A DNA stretch of 64,000 nucleotides from Leishmania donovani (taxonomy: Eukaryota > Euglenozoa > Kinetoplastea > Trypanosomatida > Trypanosomatidae), in the NCBI RefSeq assembly GCF_000227135.1, contig NC_018250.1, positions 231,501 through 295,500 on the forward strand, given 5' to 3'. Under the pieces are notes generated by a model. It worked only from the letters and a program-made list of their open reading frames with translations. It ran no database searches and was not told the origin of the DNA. The position numbers were made by a program, and so were the translations under genes. This document shows, in pieces, positions 31,055 to 42,700 of this stretch; position 1 is the first letter of the stretch; each line of letters opens with the position of its first letter.

Positions 31055-33343
31055 TCACTTCTTCACCACCTTCTTGTGGCGCTCCCGTAAAGCCTGGAGC
31101 TGCCGCAGCACCTCGTACCTCCGCGAGCGCACTTCGTCGCGCTTCTTGCGCAGCATCTCCAACATCTTCTGATCCTCCTCTACCTTCCGCTTGTGCTGGT
31201 CCGTTTTGCTGTCAGCGATGACCTTTATCATGTCCGCCAGCTTCTTCACGGCCATCTCCCTCTCCTTCTTTTCGTCATCAGCCACGCTGCGAAGCGCCTC
31301 CACCTCTTGCCGGCGTTTCTCCCCGTACTGCCGGAGCAACTCGTTGCCGTTGATCACCTCAACGACCCTTGCCCGACGTTCCTCGGCCTCACGGCGGCGC
31401 AAAGCCCGAGCTTCGTGATTCGACTCGTACCTCGCCACGGCAGCGGCCTTTTCGTCTGTCAGCGCCTCCTCAGCCTTCAGCGCCTCCTTCGCCGCCTGCT
31501 CGCGCGCCTCCGCTTCCTTGCGAATCTTCTGATAATCAGCGGCCTCGCCGGTGCCGCTCTTATTCCCGCCTCGCAGCTTCGCGTGGTGCAGCTCGTAGGC
31601 CTCGTACTTCTTGTAGAACATGAAGCGGTGGAAAGCACGCTGGATGATGAGGGCGGCGCGGTCCTGTAGGATCGCCCGCTCGCGCCCGCGCGTCTTGGTG
31701 AGCGACTTTTTCAGCTCCTTCGTCTGTCGCTCCAGCTGCTGCGCTGCTTCCTGCTTTGAGCGCAGCGTTTGGCGCAGACTATCCAAATTCTGCCGCTGAA
31801 TGCGCACGGCGTTGTCGAGGGCGCCGGCGTGTGACGCCATGCCGTTGTGCACCAATGCCTGGTCGTTCATCTTCACCAGCGTGACGAGGTTGCGAGCCCT
31901 GCTGCTCCATTGCAGGGTCGCCAGGGTATCGGCGTAGTTCTTCACCAGCGGGCTGAGTGTGGCCACCATGGTCGTGCGAGCATTGCCACCAATGCTGTCG
32001 CTCAGCAACCATGTCAGCACACTGTCGCGGAACGGCACCTGCGGGAGTGGCCGCTCTTGGTAGTGCTTGCCGGTGATCTCTGCCTCCGCCATCTCCATTA
32101 GCATGTTCTGCCGCTCCGTGAGGTTGTCAATCACACGACGCAGCGCCAGCAGCGAGGTGTTGATGGCTGCCGACTCCTTGACGTAGTCTTGGAAACCGCC
32201 GCGTTCAGAGCCGGCGAGATCGACCAGGTTGATACGGCCCGCCTGCGTCTTGAAGGCGGGGAGGGCGTACTTGTTGTTTCCTGGCACCACCTGCTCCTGC
32301 ACCACTGTCAGCTGAAAGATGGCGTGGCTGCGACTCGACTGGTTGTGCACCGCCGTCGCGCACGTCGTGCGGTGCTGTGAGCCGCGCTCAAGCAGGGTGC
32401 AGCACTGTGCCCAATTCTCTACCTCGTACTTGGTGACGCCCTCCACGAAGGGGCCGCTGTACGGGTCCTGCCGGATGCGCGCATCCTGCAGCCGCTCGTT
32501 GCCGCGGGTGTGGCGCAGTGCGGGGTCGAGGAGGTCGCGCACGCGCTCCATGTAAATCTCGACAAAGCTCACCTCGACGCGAAACTTCGTGCGGTCGCGC
32601 GGCGGCCTCGTCTTGGCCTCCTCCTCCATGCGCTCCTTGAGGATAATGAAGATGTCGTTGGACACACGCGGGATGATGCCCTCCTCTCCGTCGCCGCCGC
32701 ATGAGGCGTTCGGGTCGTACAAGCCCATCATCGTGTACGTCTTGCCGCTTCCGGTTTGGCCGTATGTGAGGATGCAGCTGTTGAAGCCGTTGAACACGTG
32801 CGGAACGAGGTCTTTGGCGATGAGGTTGTACACATCCTTTTGTGTTGCGTACGTCTTGTGCTTCGTGTCCTGGAATGTGTGCACAATACGGTGCGTCGGC
32901 GGGATCGACCAGAGCGACGCGTCGAAGTCGAACTGCGCCTTGGGGGCCCAGCCGTCCTTCGGGTCTAGCAGAATGGTCTTGGTGTTCGTCATCTCGACGA
33001 CAGAGCGACGCTCCTGGCCTTCCATCTCGGCCAGCTCTTCCTTGATAAAGGGCCGCACACGCGACACGACTCGAAATGACGTGATCTCAGAAACGCGGTT
33101 CTTGAAAGCCTCGGTGCCCTCCGCGGCGTCCTCGGTGGTGAGGTTGCGGTCCGGGTTCTGAAGGCGGGGCTGCAAAGGCGAACGAGCCGCCTTACGTCCA
33201 CTGCGCACCGGGGTCGTGGGACGCGCGGACGTCGGCCCGCGATACGGCGTGTCGCCATAGCCATCCCGTGTGGTGCCGCGGCCTGCGCCGCGCCCTTTGA
33301 GACGCTTTGGCGCCTGGATTAGCCTCGGCTCACCGTTGAGCAT
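31055..33343 (-). CDS. Kinesin, N-terminal motor, with IQ motif and coiled coil
   Basis: 762 codons, ATG at 33341-33343. Motor domain about residues 88-492: P-loop GQTGSGKT (195-202), switch I NQSSRSH (334-340), switch II DLAGSE (375-380), and VPFRDSVLTWLLSDSIGGN near 436-454, which is most like kinesin-3 family motors. The usual NKSL before helix alpha-5 reads NTSL (395-398), and loop 12 carries about 15 extra residues (412-432). After the motor, a coiled coil (515-560), an IQ-like motif (564-579, IIQRAFHRFMFYKKY) that may bind calmodulin-like light chains, then a long charged helix to the end. No FHA or PH domain is seen, so a typical cargo-type kinesin-3 is unlikely. Predicted plus-end-directed microtubule motor, perhaps flagellar or cortical. 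Confidence 0.94.
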   Translation of the reverse strand: MLNGEPRLIQAPKRLKGRGAGRGTTRDGYGDTPYRGPTSARPTTPVRSGRKAARSPLQPRLQNPDRNLTTEDAAEGTEAFKNRVSEITSFRVVSRVRPFIKEELAEMEGQERRSVVEMTNTKTILLDPKDGWAPKAQFDFDASLWSIPPTHRIVHTFQDTKHKTYATQKDVYNLIAKDLVPHVFNGFNSCILTYGQTGSGKTYTMMGLYDPNASCGGDGEEGIIPRVSNDIFIILKERMEEEAKTRPPRDRTKFRVEVSFVEIYMERVRDLLDPALRHTRGNERLQDARIRQDPYSGPFVEGVTKYEVENWAQCCTLLERGSQHRTTCATAVHNQSSRSHAIFQLTVVQEQVVPGNNKYALPAFKTQAGRINLVDLAGSERGGFQDYVKESAAINTSLLALRRVIDNLTERQNMLMEMAEAEITGKHYQERPLPQVPFRDSVLTWLLSDSIGGNARTTMVATLSPLVKNYADTLATLQWSSRARNLVTLVKMNDQALVHNGMASHAGALDNAVRIQRQNLDSLRQTLRSKQEAAQQLERQTKELKKSLTKTRGRERAILQDRAALIIQRAFHRFMFYKKYEAYELHHAKLRGGNKSGTGEAADYQKIRKEAEAREQAAKEALKAEEALTDEKAAAVARYESNHEARALRRREAEERRARVVEVINGNELLRQYGEKRRQEVEALRSVADDEKKEREMAVKKLADMIKVIADSKTDQHKRKVEEDQKMLEMLRKKRDEVRSRRYEVLRQLQALRERHKKVVKK

Positions 33344-33578
33344 CCTTGTCGTTGCCGGGTCTGTGTGTGCGTGTGCTCCTTCGAAGGCTGCACGTCGTCA
33401 GGGGAGGGCGAAGCGGTCTAGCACCCGCAAGAAGGAAAAACAGCTACGGGGTGTGGCGGGGAGGGTGGGCGGGGTGTGGGCCGTGTGTGGTACTCGTCGT
33501 TGCGGTTGATAACTGAAGTGAAAGCAATGTACTCTAGCGAAGAGAGATGAGATGAGAGGAGAAGCGAAGACTACGAAG

Positions 33579-33616
33579 CTAGGAAAAAAAAAAGAAAGGA
33601 AAAAGAAAAGAGAAAC
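33579..33616 (-). promoter_or_regulatory. Candidate trans-splice acceptor for kinesin
   Basis: A strong minus-strand pyrimidine tract (plus 33583-33616, almost only C/T with a run of Ts) ends in CCTAG, the AG at plus 33579-33580, 236 bases before the ATG. Confidence 0.5.
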
Positions 33617-34160
33617 GGATCGAGGTGTGGTGGGCTGATGAGCACAGCGTTGTGCGAATGGAAGCGTGAGAGGGAGTGAGTATGGAAGAGGGAGAGAGAG
33701 GGGGGAGGAAGGCGGCGGGGGGACTGACACCAACAGGAAAGGAGCTGGGTAAGGGAGCCACACGCGAACTGCACACCGAAGAAAAACAGAATGGCAGCGC
33801 CAGTCGACGCCAACAAAGAACAACGAAGAAAAGAAAGGGCACAGTGAAGACCAGAGCGGCAACAACAGCCGGAAAACAGCGCACCGGACAGACAAAACAA
33901 GAACGAAACGCTTCTTTTTTGTTTATTTTCTTCCGTGATACCCCTCACTCCGAACTCTCCTCGAGAAGACCAAAGAACTAGCGAGTAGACAAGAGACACG
34001 AATAATCACACGCAGGGCGAGCGAGAGGCACAGAGACAAGATGTAAGTCGATGCGTTCCTGTATTGCGATCTCCAACTCCGTGTTCCTTGTGCACTTTTC
34101 CCGTCTTTTTTTTTGTCTGTTTTATTACGTATTTTCTCTTGTGGGCGTTTGTGTTGTGCT

Positions 34161-34185
34161 GTGTGTGTGTGCGTGTGTGTGTGTG
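34161..34185. repeat. GT microsatellite
   Basis: GT run with one C interruption. Confidence 0.85.
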
Positions 34186-35374
34186 AGAGCGGAGGAGGGG
34201 TAGAAGATGGGGTGAGAACTAACAACGACGACAACAGCACAAACAAACAAAGGAAGGAACACTAACAAAAACGGTATTCTAGCGAGGTCTCATGTTATGA
34301 TGCGGCGTGTGCGCATGCGAGGCAGTTATGTGCCGCAGAGAGGGATCCAGGGACAGGAGAAAGAACAGCAGCGAGTGAAAGGTTCTATACGACGGATGGT
34401 GCCCATGTGTGTGTGTGTGTGAAGTCGGAAACGACATGGGAGGAAGGGGGGCAAGAGAGTGTCACACACGCCCAAGAAGGAAGCGGTGCTGCAGATTTCT
34501 CCCCTCGTCCACTACACAGCCAAAACAGAGGCACAGTGTGCGCGCCTTTTTGGGAGCCGTGGTGCCACCACCTCCTCCACGAATGACTGCGGTTCTATGC
34601 GGCGTGTCCGCTGCGGACACACATAGACGCACATATAAGCATATATACATACACTTCCCTTAGGAGCGCATGCGGCGTGATACTGACGTCCTTCATCCCG
34701 TCGAGTTCGCTGCTGATTAGACTACATCGTCTACTGCTTTGTTTGACCGTTGTCATGCGCCACACATCCCCAAGATGCTCCATCGTCGTCAGTGGTATGG
34801 CGATAGTGGTGAATGGCAAGCGACGCTGTGCACAAGAAAGAGCGGCTGACATGTATGTGCGTGTGTGTCTGTGTGTATGTGATCGGTTACGCGTGCATTG
34901 ACTCCGACATGGTTACCTCACCACCAAATCACCATCTGCCACTACAGAGGGAGAGGGAGCATAGCGACCGGCAGCTCGGCACCCCCAACTCTATATGCGC
35001 GTGGCCACGCGCTAGTGCCGCCTCGCATGTGCAAAGAAAAACAAAGGCACTGACTCATATACATATAACAAACAGCGGAGCTGAGTCGAATCATTCGTGG
35101 GTGCAGTGCTACATGTACATGTACATCCATGGCGAAAGAACAGAGAACCTAAAAGGCGGCGGGAAGAGGAGGGACACCACGGCACTGCAGCAGGTACCTG
35201 GAGACACACACATATAGACGCCCATCAAGGAGTTGGCGCATGCATGAATAGCGGTATCGCCGACAGTCACATGCTGCCGTTACGCGTCAATGACCGTCGG
35301 GGATGCGCACAGCACCCACGCACAGGTGCACACGAACTCGCAACTGCGTCTGCCATGTGTCTCGGTCGAGCCAA

Positions 35375-38300
35375 CTACTTGCGTTTTCCTCCCTTGCCCG
35401 TTGTGAGCGGAATGATCGGATCGGCGCTCAGGTCAATGGGCAGCAACGCGCTCATTTGGATGTCCTCTAGCTCAGCCAGGCGCGCCGCAGTGCACGCCGA
35501 GAGCGGGCCCCGGTCGCACGCCGCGTCGATCACTTCGAGAAATGCCGTCGTATACAGCTCGATCCATGAACTCCGCTCTGCCGCCAGATCCGACTCTCGC
35601 TGAGCGCGCACCGCCGCCTTCTCCGCTGTTTCGAGCGCTGCCAGGGCTTTCGGGATGGGCTGAATGGCGCTGAAGCTTAGCAGCTCCTCGGCAGGGATCG
35701 AGTCCAACACGACACGCTGCGCCTTTGTCGCTTCGGTGACGCCCAATGCAGAGGCGTCGGCACCGCCCGCACAAGCGACGCCATCGCCGACCGTGGTCTC
35801 TCCACTCCTGCCTCGAGTTGAGACATTCCTCTTTCGGCTATTGACGCTCTGCGAGCCACCAGCGGTCCCGCCGACCGTTTCTCTCGTGATAGAGGTACCG
35901 CTGGCTGCAGCGAAGGCCTGCATGAAGGGCGTCGCAGCGGGGGCCAACTTCTGCCCGAGCATATCCTCACACTCCTTTTCCAGCATCGCGGCACGGCGGC
36001 CCCTCACGCGGTCGGCGAGGGCCGTGGCGGCTCTCGCCAGGAGCACCGGCAGCGGCAGCGTCTCCTGCTCCTCACCCTCGGTGCCCCCACCGCAGCTGTT
36101 GCACTGCCGCGACGCTCGAGCCGCGCGGAGGAGGACGAGAAAGGCCTCGAAGAATGTCTGCCGCGTTGGTGCGTCGCGCACTGCCATCATCTGCTTCATC
36201 AACAGGAGCAGGGAGCCATCCCATTGCGCCGGGCCTGAGGCGGTCGCCACGATATCCGCCGTCGGTGCTACAGGTTCCTGTTGGGGTGGTGGTGCCGGAG
36301 CTGGCAGAGCCGCGTGTGATGTGAACGGCTTCGTACGCGCGTCCAGGGCTGCTGCTGCCGTGGCAACAGCCGCATTTTCCGGGGCTGCGCCTGTCTTGGC
36401 ATTCTGTTTGCGGCTCAGCGTTCGGCAGGTCTCTTGCACCACTGTGTACAGTCGCACCAGCTTGTCGTACACGGCAGCTGCGTAGGGGATGTGATCGAAG
36501 GTGAACCGGTTCGCGAGGTTCCAGGCGTCCTCCTGCGCCCGTCGGCGCTTCCGCTCGGCTGCCGTGGCGGCCTCAGACGCCCCATCGAGCGCTTTGATGT
36601 GCGTCGACAAGGCAGAGCCCTCGATGGCGTCCACGTTCATGCTGATCGTCTGCACAAGTCGACGCTGGGTATCTAGAGTCACCTTGGCTTCGATAGCCTC
36701 TGCCACCGGCGCGGCAAGCCACTCAAACGACGGGCCGTCGCTCTGGACGAGCGCGCGCAGGCACACAAAGATGCGCTCCGGCGCTGGCGGCACAGTAAGC
36801 AGCTCGTACGTGTGCTGGAAGAGGCCGGCACGATTCGCGCGCACCGAGAAGGCGAAGATGCCTTCTTCACCCGGCAGCACAACACCGTTCATCGGGGAGG
36901 AAAGAAAGAAGAAGGTTTCGCGTGCAGTACGTTGATGGACGGCGAGGGAGTGCGTGATTCTCGTGGCGTCGGTTCCATCTCGGTCGCTCAGCGTTTGCCG
37001 GTGCTCTTTGTTCGCGCCTTTCTCCCTCACTTCTCCGCTTTCAGCCGCCTTGCTATCAGCCGCGGCGGCGGCTCCAGAGTCTTGGTCGAGCTGCCTAAGC
37101 TGCTCTTCGATGGTGTCCACCGGTACCCAGCTAAAGTAGATGGTTGTCGTGCCAGTGTTACACAGCGTCACGGTGCCCTGCAGCAGCTCGTGTGGGCGCG
37201 TCTGGAAGAACAGGCTGCGCGTGGACATCTCCATCGCTGGGCCGGAAGACTGCATGTTGTCTCCGTGCTCCGCGCCAGCCTCCGTGCGACTCTGCTGGTG
37301 ACGCTGTGAGATACCGCGCTTGGCCACCTGCGTCGTTCGCGCACGCTTTTCGTGTACGTCGCCGTCGATCGAACCGACAGGGGTGTCACAAGGCAGCTCA
37401 GACGGGGTAGCGGTGCACACAGTGCCACAGGGCAGACACTCGGTCATGCTGTCGACCTCATCCGCGAAGGCGTTCTCCCCATCCGCTCTATCGCTTCGGT
37501 CTTTTGAATGTTCCGGGACGCTGGGGCCGTACGAGTGCGCGCTGCCGGAAGCCACGCTATTCAAGCCCTTCTGTTTACGTGCGGTACCGGCCGGCTGAAG
37601 GGTGCTCGCCATAAGACTCGGTGCCGTTGTTGTGGGGATGGATGCCCACATCTGCGTCTGCGGCGGAGGCGGAAAGTACTCCACTGGCGGCGCTGAGGAC
37701 GGTCGTGCGTCGGCCCATTCATGCCTCTGCACCTCAAGCTCCTCGGCTGAAGCGCACGGTGCGGAATGCCCCTCGACGTGCAAAAAGGTGCGGGGTTGCA
37801 GAAAGTGGCCGAGCCGCTTCTGCACATATGGGGCAAGGCGGCGCAACTGCGACTCGTAATAAGATACGGCATCACCCCCCTTCTCACCTTGCCGCCCAAT
37901 GTATGCCACTTCCGACTCGGTGGTGCCCCCGGAGGCATCAGCTACGGCTTCCATCATCGCCGCTAGCACGCGACTCTGTGCTGTAGCGCGCTGCTCCACC
38001 CGCTTCATGGTCAAGTCAAGGGAGCGGTGAGACCTCGCCGTCGTATTCTGTACGGCCGCCACGTCTTCTTTAGACACGACGCGCGTGTAAGTCATGTGAT
38101 CCTCCGGCAGCGTCGTCGGGTCGCGAGCCTCGCTGTACAGCTGATACGGGAACGACGTGCGACCAATCGGGACCAGCCGCCGCGACGATCGCGCGTCCGT
38201 GCAACGCAGCAATCCCTCCCATACGTGGCTGCCGTCATTGGCCGTCTGGGGCTGCGCCACGGCGAGCATGCCGAAGTCCTCCCGCTTCGCCCTTGCGGCG

Positions 38301-38593
38301 GTGGTCGCTCCAATGAAGTTGCGTGCTGTGGCAGCCCCGCCAGTGCCAGCCGATGCAAATGTATGCGAAAACGAAACCGTGGACGATGGCTCGTGGCGGT
38401 GTCCATTGTTGGCAGCAGACGACGACGCGGTGTTCGCGGAGGTGAGGTGCGTTTGCATGCGTGCCCACGCCGCCTTTTGCCGCTCCCACAGCGCCAGAGC
38501 TTTGGTCTGGCGCTGCCGCTCGTCGTACAGATCAGGGGCGGCACGGCCAGAGTGCGCAGGCCCCCGGCGCACCATGTCTGCGCGCGTCTCCAT
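35375..38593 (-). CDS. MYCBPAP-like cilium/flagellum protein
   Basis: The frame opens at a GTG; the first ATG is at 38591-38593, giving 1072 residues and a TAG stop at 35375-35377. Around residues 455-610 lies an MSP/ASH-like beta domain: FFQTRPHELLQGTVTL, TGTTTIYFSWVPV, then FFFLSSPMNGVVLPGEEGIF and GLFQHTYELLT. The same order (TTAIWYSW, SSGVILPGE, TGIFSE) occurs in vertebrate MYCBP-associated protein, a ciliary central-apparatus protein, as I recall it. Linkers are Ala/Ser-rich; the C-terminal part is helical with an interrupted low-complexity section. A role in the axoneme of the flagellum is inferred from the family. An ASPM/SPD-2/hydin-domain protein of another family is the alternative. 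Confidence 0.85.
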   Translation of the reverse strand: METRADMVRRGPAHSGRAAPDLYDERQRQTKALALWERQKAAWARMQTHLTSANTASSSAANNGHRHEPSSTVSFSHTFASAGTGGAATARNFIGATTAARAKREDFGMLAVAQPQTANDGSHVWEGLLRCTDARSSRRLVPIGRTSFPYQLYSEARDPTTLPEDHMTYTRVVSKEDVAAVQNTTARSHRSLDLTMKRVEQRATAQSRVLAAMMEAVADASGGTTESEVAYIGRQGEKGGDAVSYYESQLRRLAPYVQKRLGHFLQPRTFLHVEGHSAPCASAEELEVQRHEWADARPSSAPPVEYFPPPPQTQMWASIPTTTAPSLMASTLQPAGTARKQKGLNSVASGSAHSYGPSVPEHSKDRSDRADGENAFADEVDSMTECLPCGTVCTATPSELPCDTPVGSIDGDVHEKRARTTQVAKRGISQRHQQSRTEAGAEHGDNMQSSGPAMEMSTRSLFFQTRPHELLQGTVTLCNTGTTTIYFSWVPVDTIEEQLRQLDQDSGAAAAADSKAAESGEVREKGANKEHRQTLSDRDGTDATRITHSLAVHQRTARETFFFLSSPMNGVVLPGEEGIFAFSVRANRAGLFQHTYELLTVPPAPERIFVCLRALVQSDGPSFEWLAAPVAEAIEAKVTLDTQRRLVQTISMNVDAIEGSALSTHIKALDGASEAATAAERKRRRAQEDAWNLANRFTFDHIPYAAAVYDKLVRLYTVVQETCRTLSRKQNAKTGAAPENAAVATAAAALDARTKPFTSHAALPAPAPPPQQEPVAPTADIVATASGPAQWDGSLLLLMKQMMAVRDAPTRQTFFEAFLVLLRAARASRQCNSCGGGTEGEEQETLPLPVLLARAATALADRVRGRRAAMLEKECEDMLGQKLAPAATPFMQAFAAASGTSITRETVGGTAGGSQSVNSRKRNVSTRGRSGETTVGDGVACAGGADASALGVTEATKAQRVVLDSIPAEELLSFSAIQPIPKALAALETAEKAAVRAQRESDLAAERSSWIELYTTAFLEVIDAACDRGPLSACTAARLAELEDIQMSALLPIDLSADPIIPLTTGKGGKRK

Positions 38594-39771
38594 GGCGGCC
38601 AAAGACACTCAGTCGGGACAGAAGAGAGGAGAGAAGAAGGCCGGCTGGAAAAGAAGCGTTCACGCACGCGTGTTGTGTGGGTACGCCTTCTACCGACGGA
38701 TGCTGCGTGCGATGACGCGTCGAGGACGAAGGCGACCTTGCTGTGAAGTACAAAGGAATGAGAGATGAGGGAGGGGGAGAGGGGACAGCAGAGAGAAAGT
38801 GCGCGCGCGTGTGGTGAGGGGTAAAGAATGAAGAGGAGGGTGGAGAGGGAGGTGCATCCGCACAGGCGTAGAGACAGGGGCGAGAAGGGTATATATGATG
38901 GGCTACCGATGCGTTGAAGCAAGCGACCGGCCGCCGGAGGGGCGGCGGAGGGGAGAGGAAGCTTGTTTGAGAAAAGGGCAATGCCAATGGCAAGGCTAGA
39001 GGAGAGGGTGCCGTATCCTTTTCTCCCTCTGCGGGACATCTACACTCATGCGCCAGCCACAAGCGGGCCAGCCACACTGCCCCCTCCCCCTCCCTCTTTC
39101 TCGATCACCACTTGCCGTCGACTATCGAAACCGCCTCCGTGTCTTGGCTCGTGTTCTTCTGCTGTCGCCACCACCATCACCACCCTAGTGGGCACGCATG
39201 TCGCCTTGTGCTTGTCTTTCCTCTCTCTCCGTTGCGGCCAAGAGAGAACGGAAAGCTGATCAAATCACAACTTGCACTTCCACGAAAGCACAGACGCTTG
39301 CGTACGCCTTCGCTTGCCTGTGCGTAGGCGGCGTCGCATGAAGCATTCGTGCCGCTGACAAGAGGCACAGGATCTCCTTCCCTTGCGACTTGGCGACTGC
39401 GCGAGGAACACGCACTGCCGTAGACTAAAAGAAAAAAAAACGAAGCAGCTAGCTACTAATGGCTGGCAATCTACACTGCAGACATCGACAACGAAAGACA
39501 CGATTGGCAGCCGCGCGCGGAACGACGGTGGGCAATGAAGGACACACGATAGACACCAGTCGGCACAAAGGGAGAAGGGAAGGGGAAGAGAAAAACATAT
39601 CCGGAACCAAAAGAAGTGCAGGCGAAGAGTCAGGATGTGTGTCGTGCCGTCAACTGCACGGCGCGCATCTGGCCTCCTCTGCGTCCTCTGTTTTCTTGTT
39701 TTTCTCTTCCCCTCCCCCACCTTCCCTCACTCTCCCCTGCACCATCGCCCCTTCAGCGCCATGTCTGCCTG
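38594..39771. other. Intergenic spacer
   Basis: Non-coding, GA-rich at 38765-38860 and with A-runs near 39429. No other feature seen. Confidence 0.6.
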
Positions 39772-42700
39772 CTACTCCACGGCTGAGAGTCCAGTGCACC
39801 GCCCCACTGCGTCATACACATCCAAGACGTTCCCGGAGTGTATGGTGCCACCACTGAAAGTGGAGAGCAGCTGCAGCACGCTGCGCGACCGCCGTGCCTG
39901 CTGATCGACGTAGCGCAGAAACAAGTGCAGTTTGGGGTACACGTTCATGTGCAGGTCGTTCAGTACGCTCCGCCGCCGTACCACACGCGTTGGGCACAGC
40001 TGCAGTTGCCGACGCAAGTAGTACAGATGATCCTCGACAGCCGCAATGGCGTCCGGCAGCTCCGTCATGAGATGAGTGTAGCGGACTAGAAACAGGAGTA
40101 CATCCTCCCGCTGCAGCTCCTTGACCCCCCACCGACGACGCTTCAGCTGCGCCTGCCGCCTATCCGCCAGCTTCGTAAGAGGGACGAATGGGTTGCGCTC
40201 CTTTTCTATCCGCGCACTGGTATCTACAAAGCGCGGCGCCGTTCCGAAGACAACACTCGGCGATGCCATGGCCGCAGAGGCGCCCGGCCCCAGCGGCAGC
40301 GGCGGCGATGTCGAGCGCGAGCGCGACCGGGGAGTTTCTCCTGGCGAGCTATGGAGTAGTAGATCGCCACAGCGCCGCCGCTCCTTTGCCGCACGAATCA
40401 CATTCGGACTGATCTGAGCAGACGCCCTGCTTTGGGTGGATGTCTGGGTGTAGTGCTGGGCGAGGCGCAACACTACCCGCATGCTGTCTTGCACAAAAAT
40501 GCCATCGAGGTTCTCTGCTTGCTGCACCACACGGAAGCGAAAAGCCGTCGTGCTTTGCCGCGTCGGAAGCAGTGTAGCCTCTCGAATGGTGCGGGGCGCT
40601 CGGGTAAGGATGGGAGGCGCTGACGCATCGAGCACAGATGCGGCACTTCCGTCTCCGTCCATATCCTCCGCTACCCCGCTCCCCGCCGAGTGGGCTGGGG
40701 CTGCGGTGGCACGCAAAGACGATGCTGACGTAAGCACGCGTATGGGCGAGGCCCCAAACGCTCCCCCGGCGAAAACCCCCGCATGTGGGTGAAAGGCTGA
40801 GGTGTGCGAGATTGCCGGCTGCTGCTGCTGTGGGGATGCCGCACGACCTCGCGTTACTGAGCTACGCGCCGAAGAAAATGTCAGGACGGCAGTGGAAGAG
40901 GCATCGGCCGCCACAGCCGCTGTCAACTCCCACACACTCTCCAGCACGAGCTGCCGCCACGCTGCACCGGTCGAGATGCAAACCGCGAGTCTTCCACAAC
41001 CACCGCGACGGCGCATGAGACTCGATGTGGAAGGGCCTGATGAGCAGGCCCCCCGAGCCGTCTCGTCCGTCCCGCACGTGCGCACCGTCGCGCCGGCCAG
41101 CCGCATTTCCTCGCTGAGCTCTGCCTCCTCCTCCAGCAACTCCATCTCCATGGCCGGGAACGCGTTCCAGTATGCCGGGTGCGTCCGCTCGAGGATGATG
41201 TGCGCATGCGTCCGCAGCTGACGCAGCGTCGCATGCGAGAGCTGGCCTCGCACCACCAGGGCTTCCAGACGCACACGAGTGTCGATGCTGCCCAACGCGT
41301 AGGAGAGTGCGAACACGTGCAGTGCCTCTAAAGCGGCCAACCGTGTAGGTAGCGCAGCGGAGGACGACGACGAGGTGGAAGCCGCCCCGCGCAATATGAG
41401 CTCGATTAGAGTAGCCAGCAGGCTGCTGTCGCGCACCAGCAGCGCCGCGACGCGTGATGGGTCGGACAAGAGCAGCCACCGCCAGCACAAGATGGCAGAG
41501 ACGCTGAAGACGTGCATCTGCGCCCCACGCCAGCGCAGCATCTCCATCAGCGATGCCACGAACATGGGTACGGGAGCAGAGGAAGAAAGCGTCGTCGCCT
41601 TTGCCGGTGAAGCCGGCGACGACGTCGTCGTGAGGAGCGAGGCGTCGTCAAGGAGACCGCTGACAAGCTCGGCAGAGGCCTGTGGTTGAGTTTCTAAGAG
41701 TGCTGCCACCCATAGCGCGCCTGCCTCTCGTATTTCGGCCACCGGCACGGTCAGCACCTGCACAAGGAAGGCCGGTACGCTGGCATTCTCGCTAAGGAAC
41801 AGTCTCACCGCAGCCGGGCAGCCGCGTGTGAGCCGGCCGAGCACCTTGAGTGCGCTCCACAGCAGCATTGAAGCCTCTTCCTCAGTGACTGCGCTGGATC
41901 CTTCGCAGACCGCGCTGGAGGTGAAGAGATTGGCGCGCACCAGGCGCTGCGCCAGTGCGCACACAGCGCGAGGAGCGTCGAAGCTGCACAGTACCAGGGA
42001 CGCTTCATTGTGCCGCCTGGGCTCGGCGTTCAGCAGCGTCAAGAGCAAAGAGACCACGTCCTCGCAGTGATGGAAATAGACTGCATAGATGGCTTCAGAA
42101 CTGTCAGTGGAGAGTCCGCCGGCGAGACCCGCCACGTTTCCAACTGGCAGTGGTGGTGGCGGCGGCAGTCGGTGAAGACTATCTATGCACGCCTTTAGCA
42201 GAGCGGCACTGGACAGCAGCGCATCTGCCACTGGTCCACACATTTCTGCAGTGTCGCGGAGAAGCTGCAGTGTAGCGTGCACCATGCGACCGCGCAGAGC
42301 CGTCGGCTTTTCAAGCGATGTGTCCGCACCATTGTTGAGGCGCGAGGCGGTGCGCACATGTGACAGCGACGCCGGTGCTGCTTCGGGCACCTCCAGGTGC
42401 ACCCATGACGCTCGCAATGCTCCGCCCTCCGCTTGTGCGTCGCCCTGGCCTCGTGAGAGCAGGCTGCGGTGACCACTCCGGCCGAGGGGAACTCCAGCAA
42501 GAGAAGAGCCAAGCGCCGAGGATGTGCGGCGATGGTCGTCAGCCTTCGTGGAGCCGCCGTCGTGCAGCCCTGTAGCAGCTCGAAATCCTTCCAGAGCAAT
42601 CAATGCGGCCAGACTCAGTGCCTGCAGCGCCTGGTGCTCACCGAGTAGCGTATCGTGCACAAACGCCGAAGCCGCCTCGTCTCCGTAAACGCCGGAGAGA

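Larger units (their letters stand above)
33344..35374. other. Intergenic: kinesin 5' flank and 3' flank of 35.4 kb gene
   Basis: No credible gene. GT repeat at 34161-34185, purine tracts 33537-33720 and short direct repeats of tacatg near 35108-35125. Confidence 0.6.
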
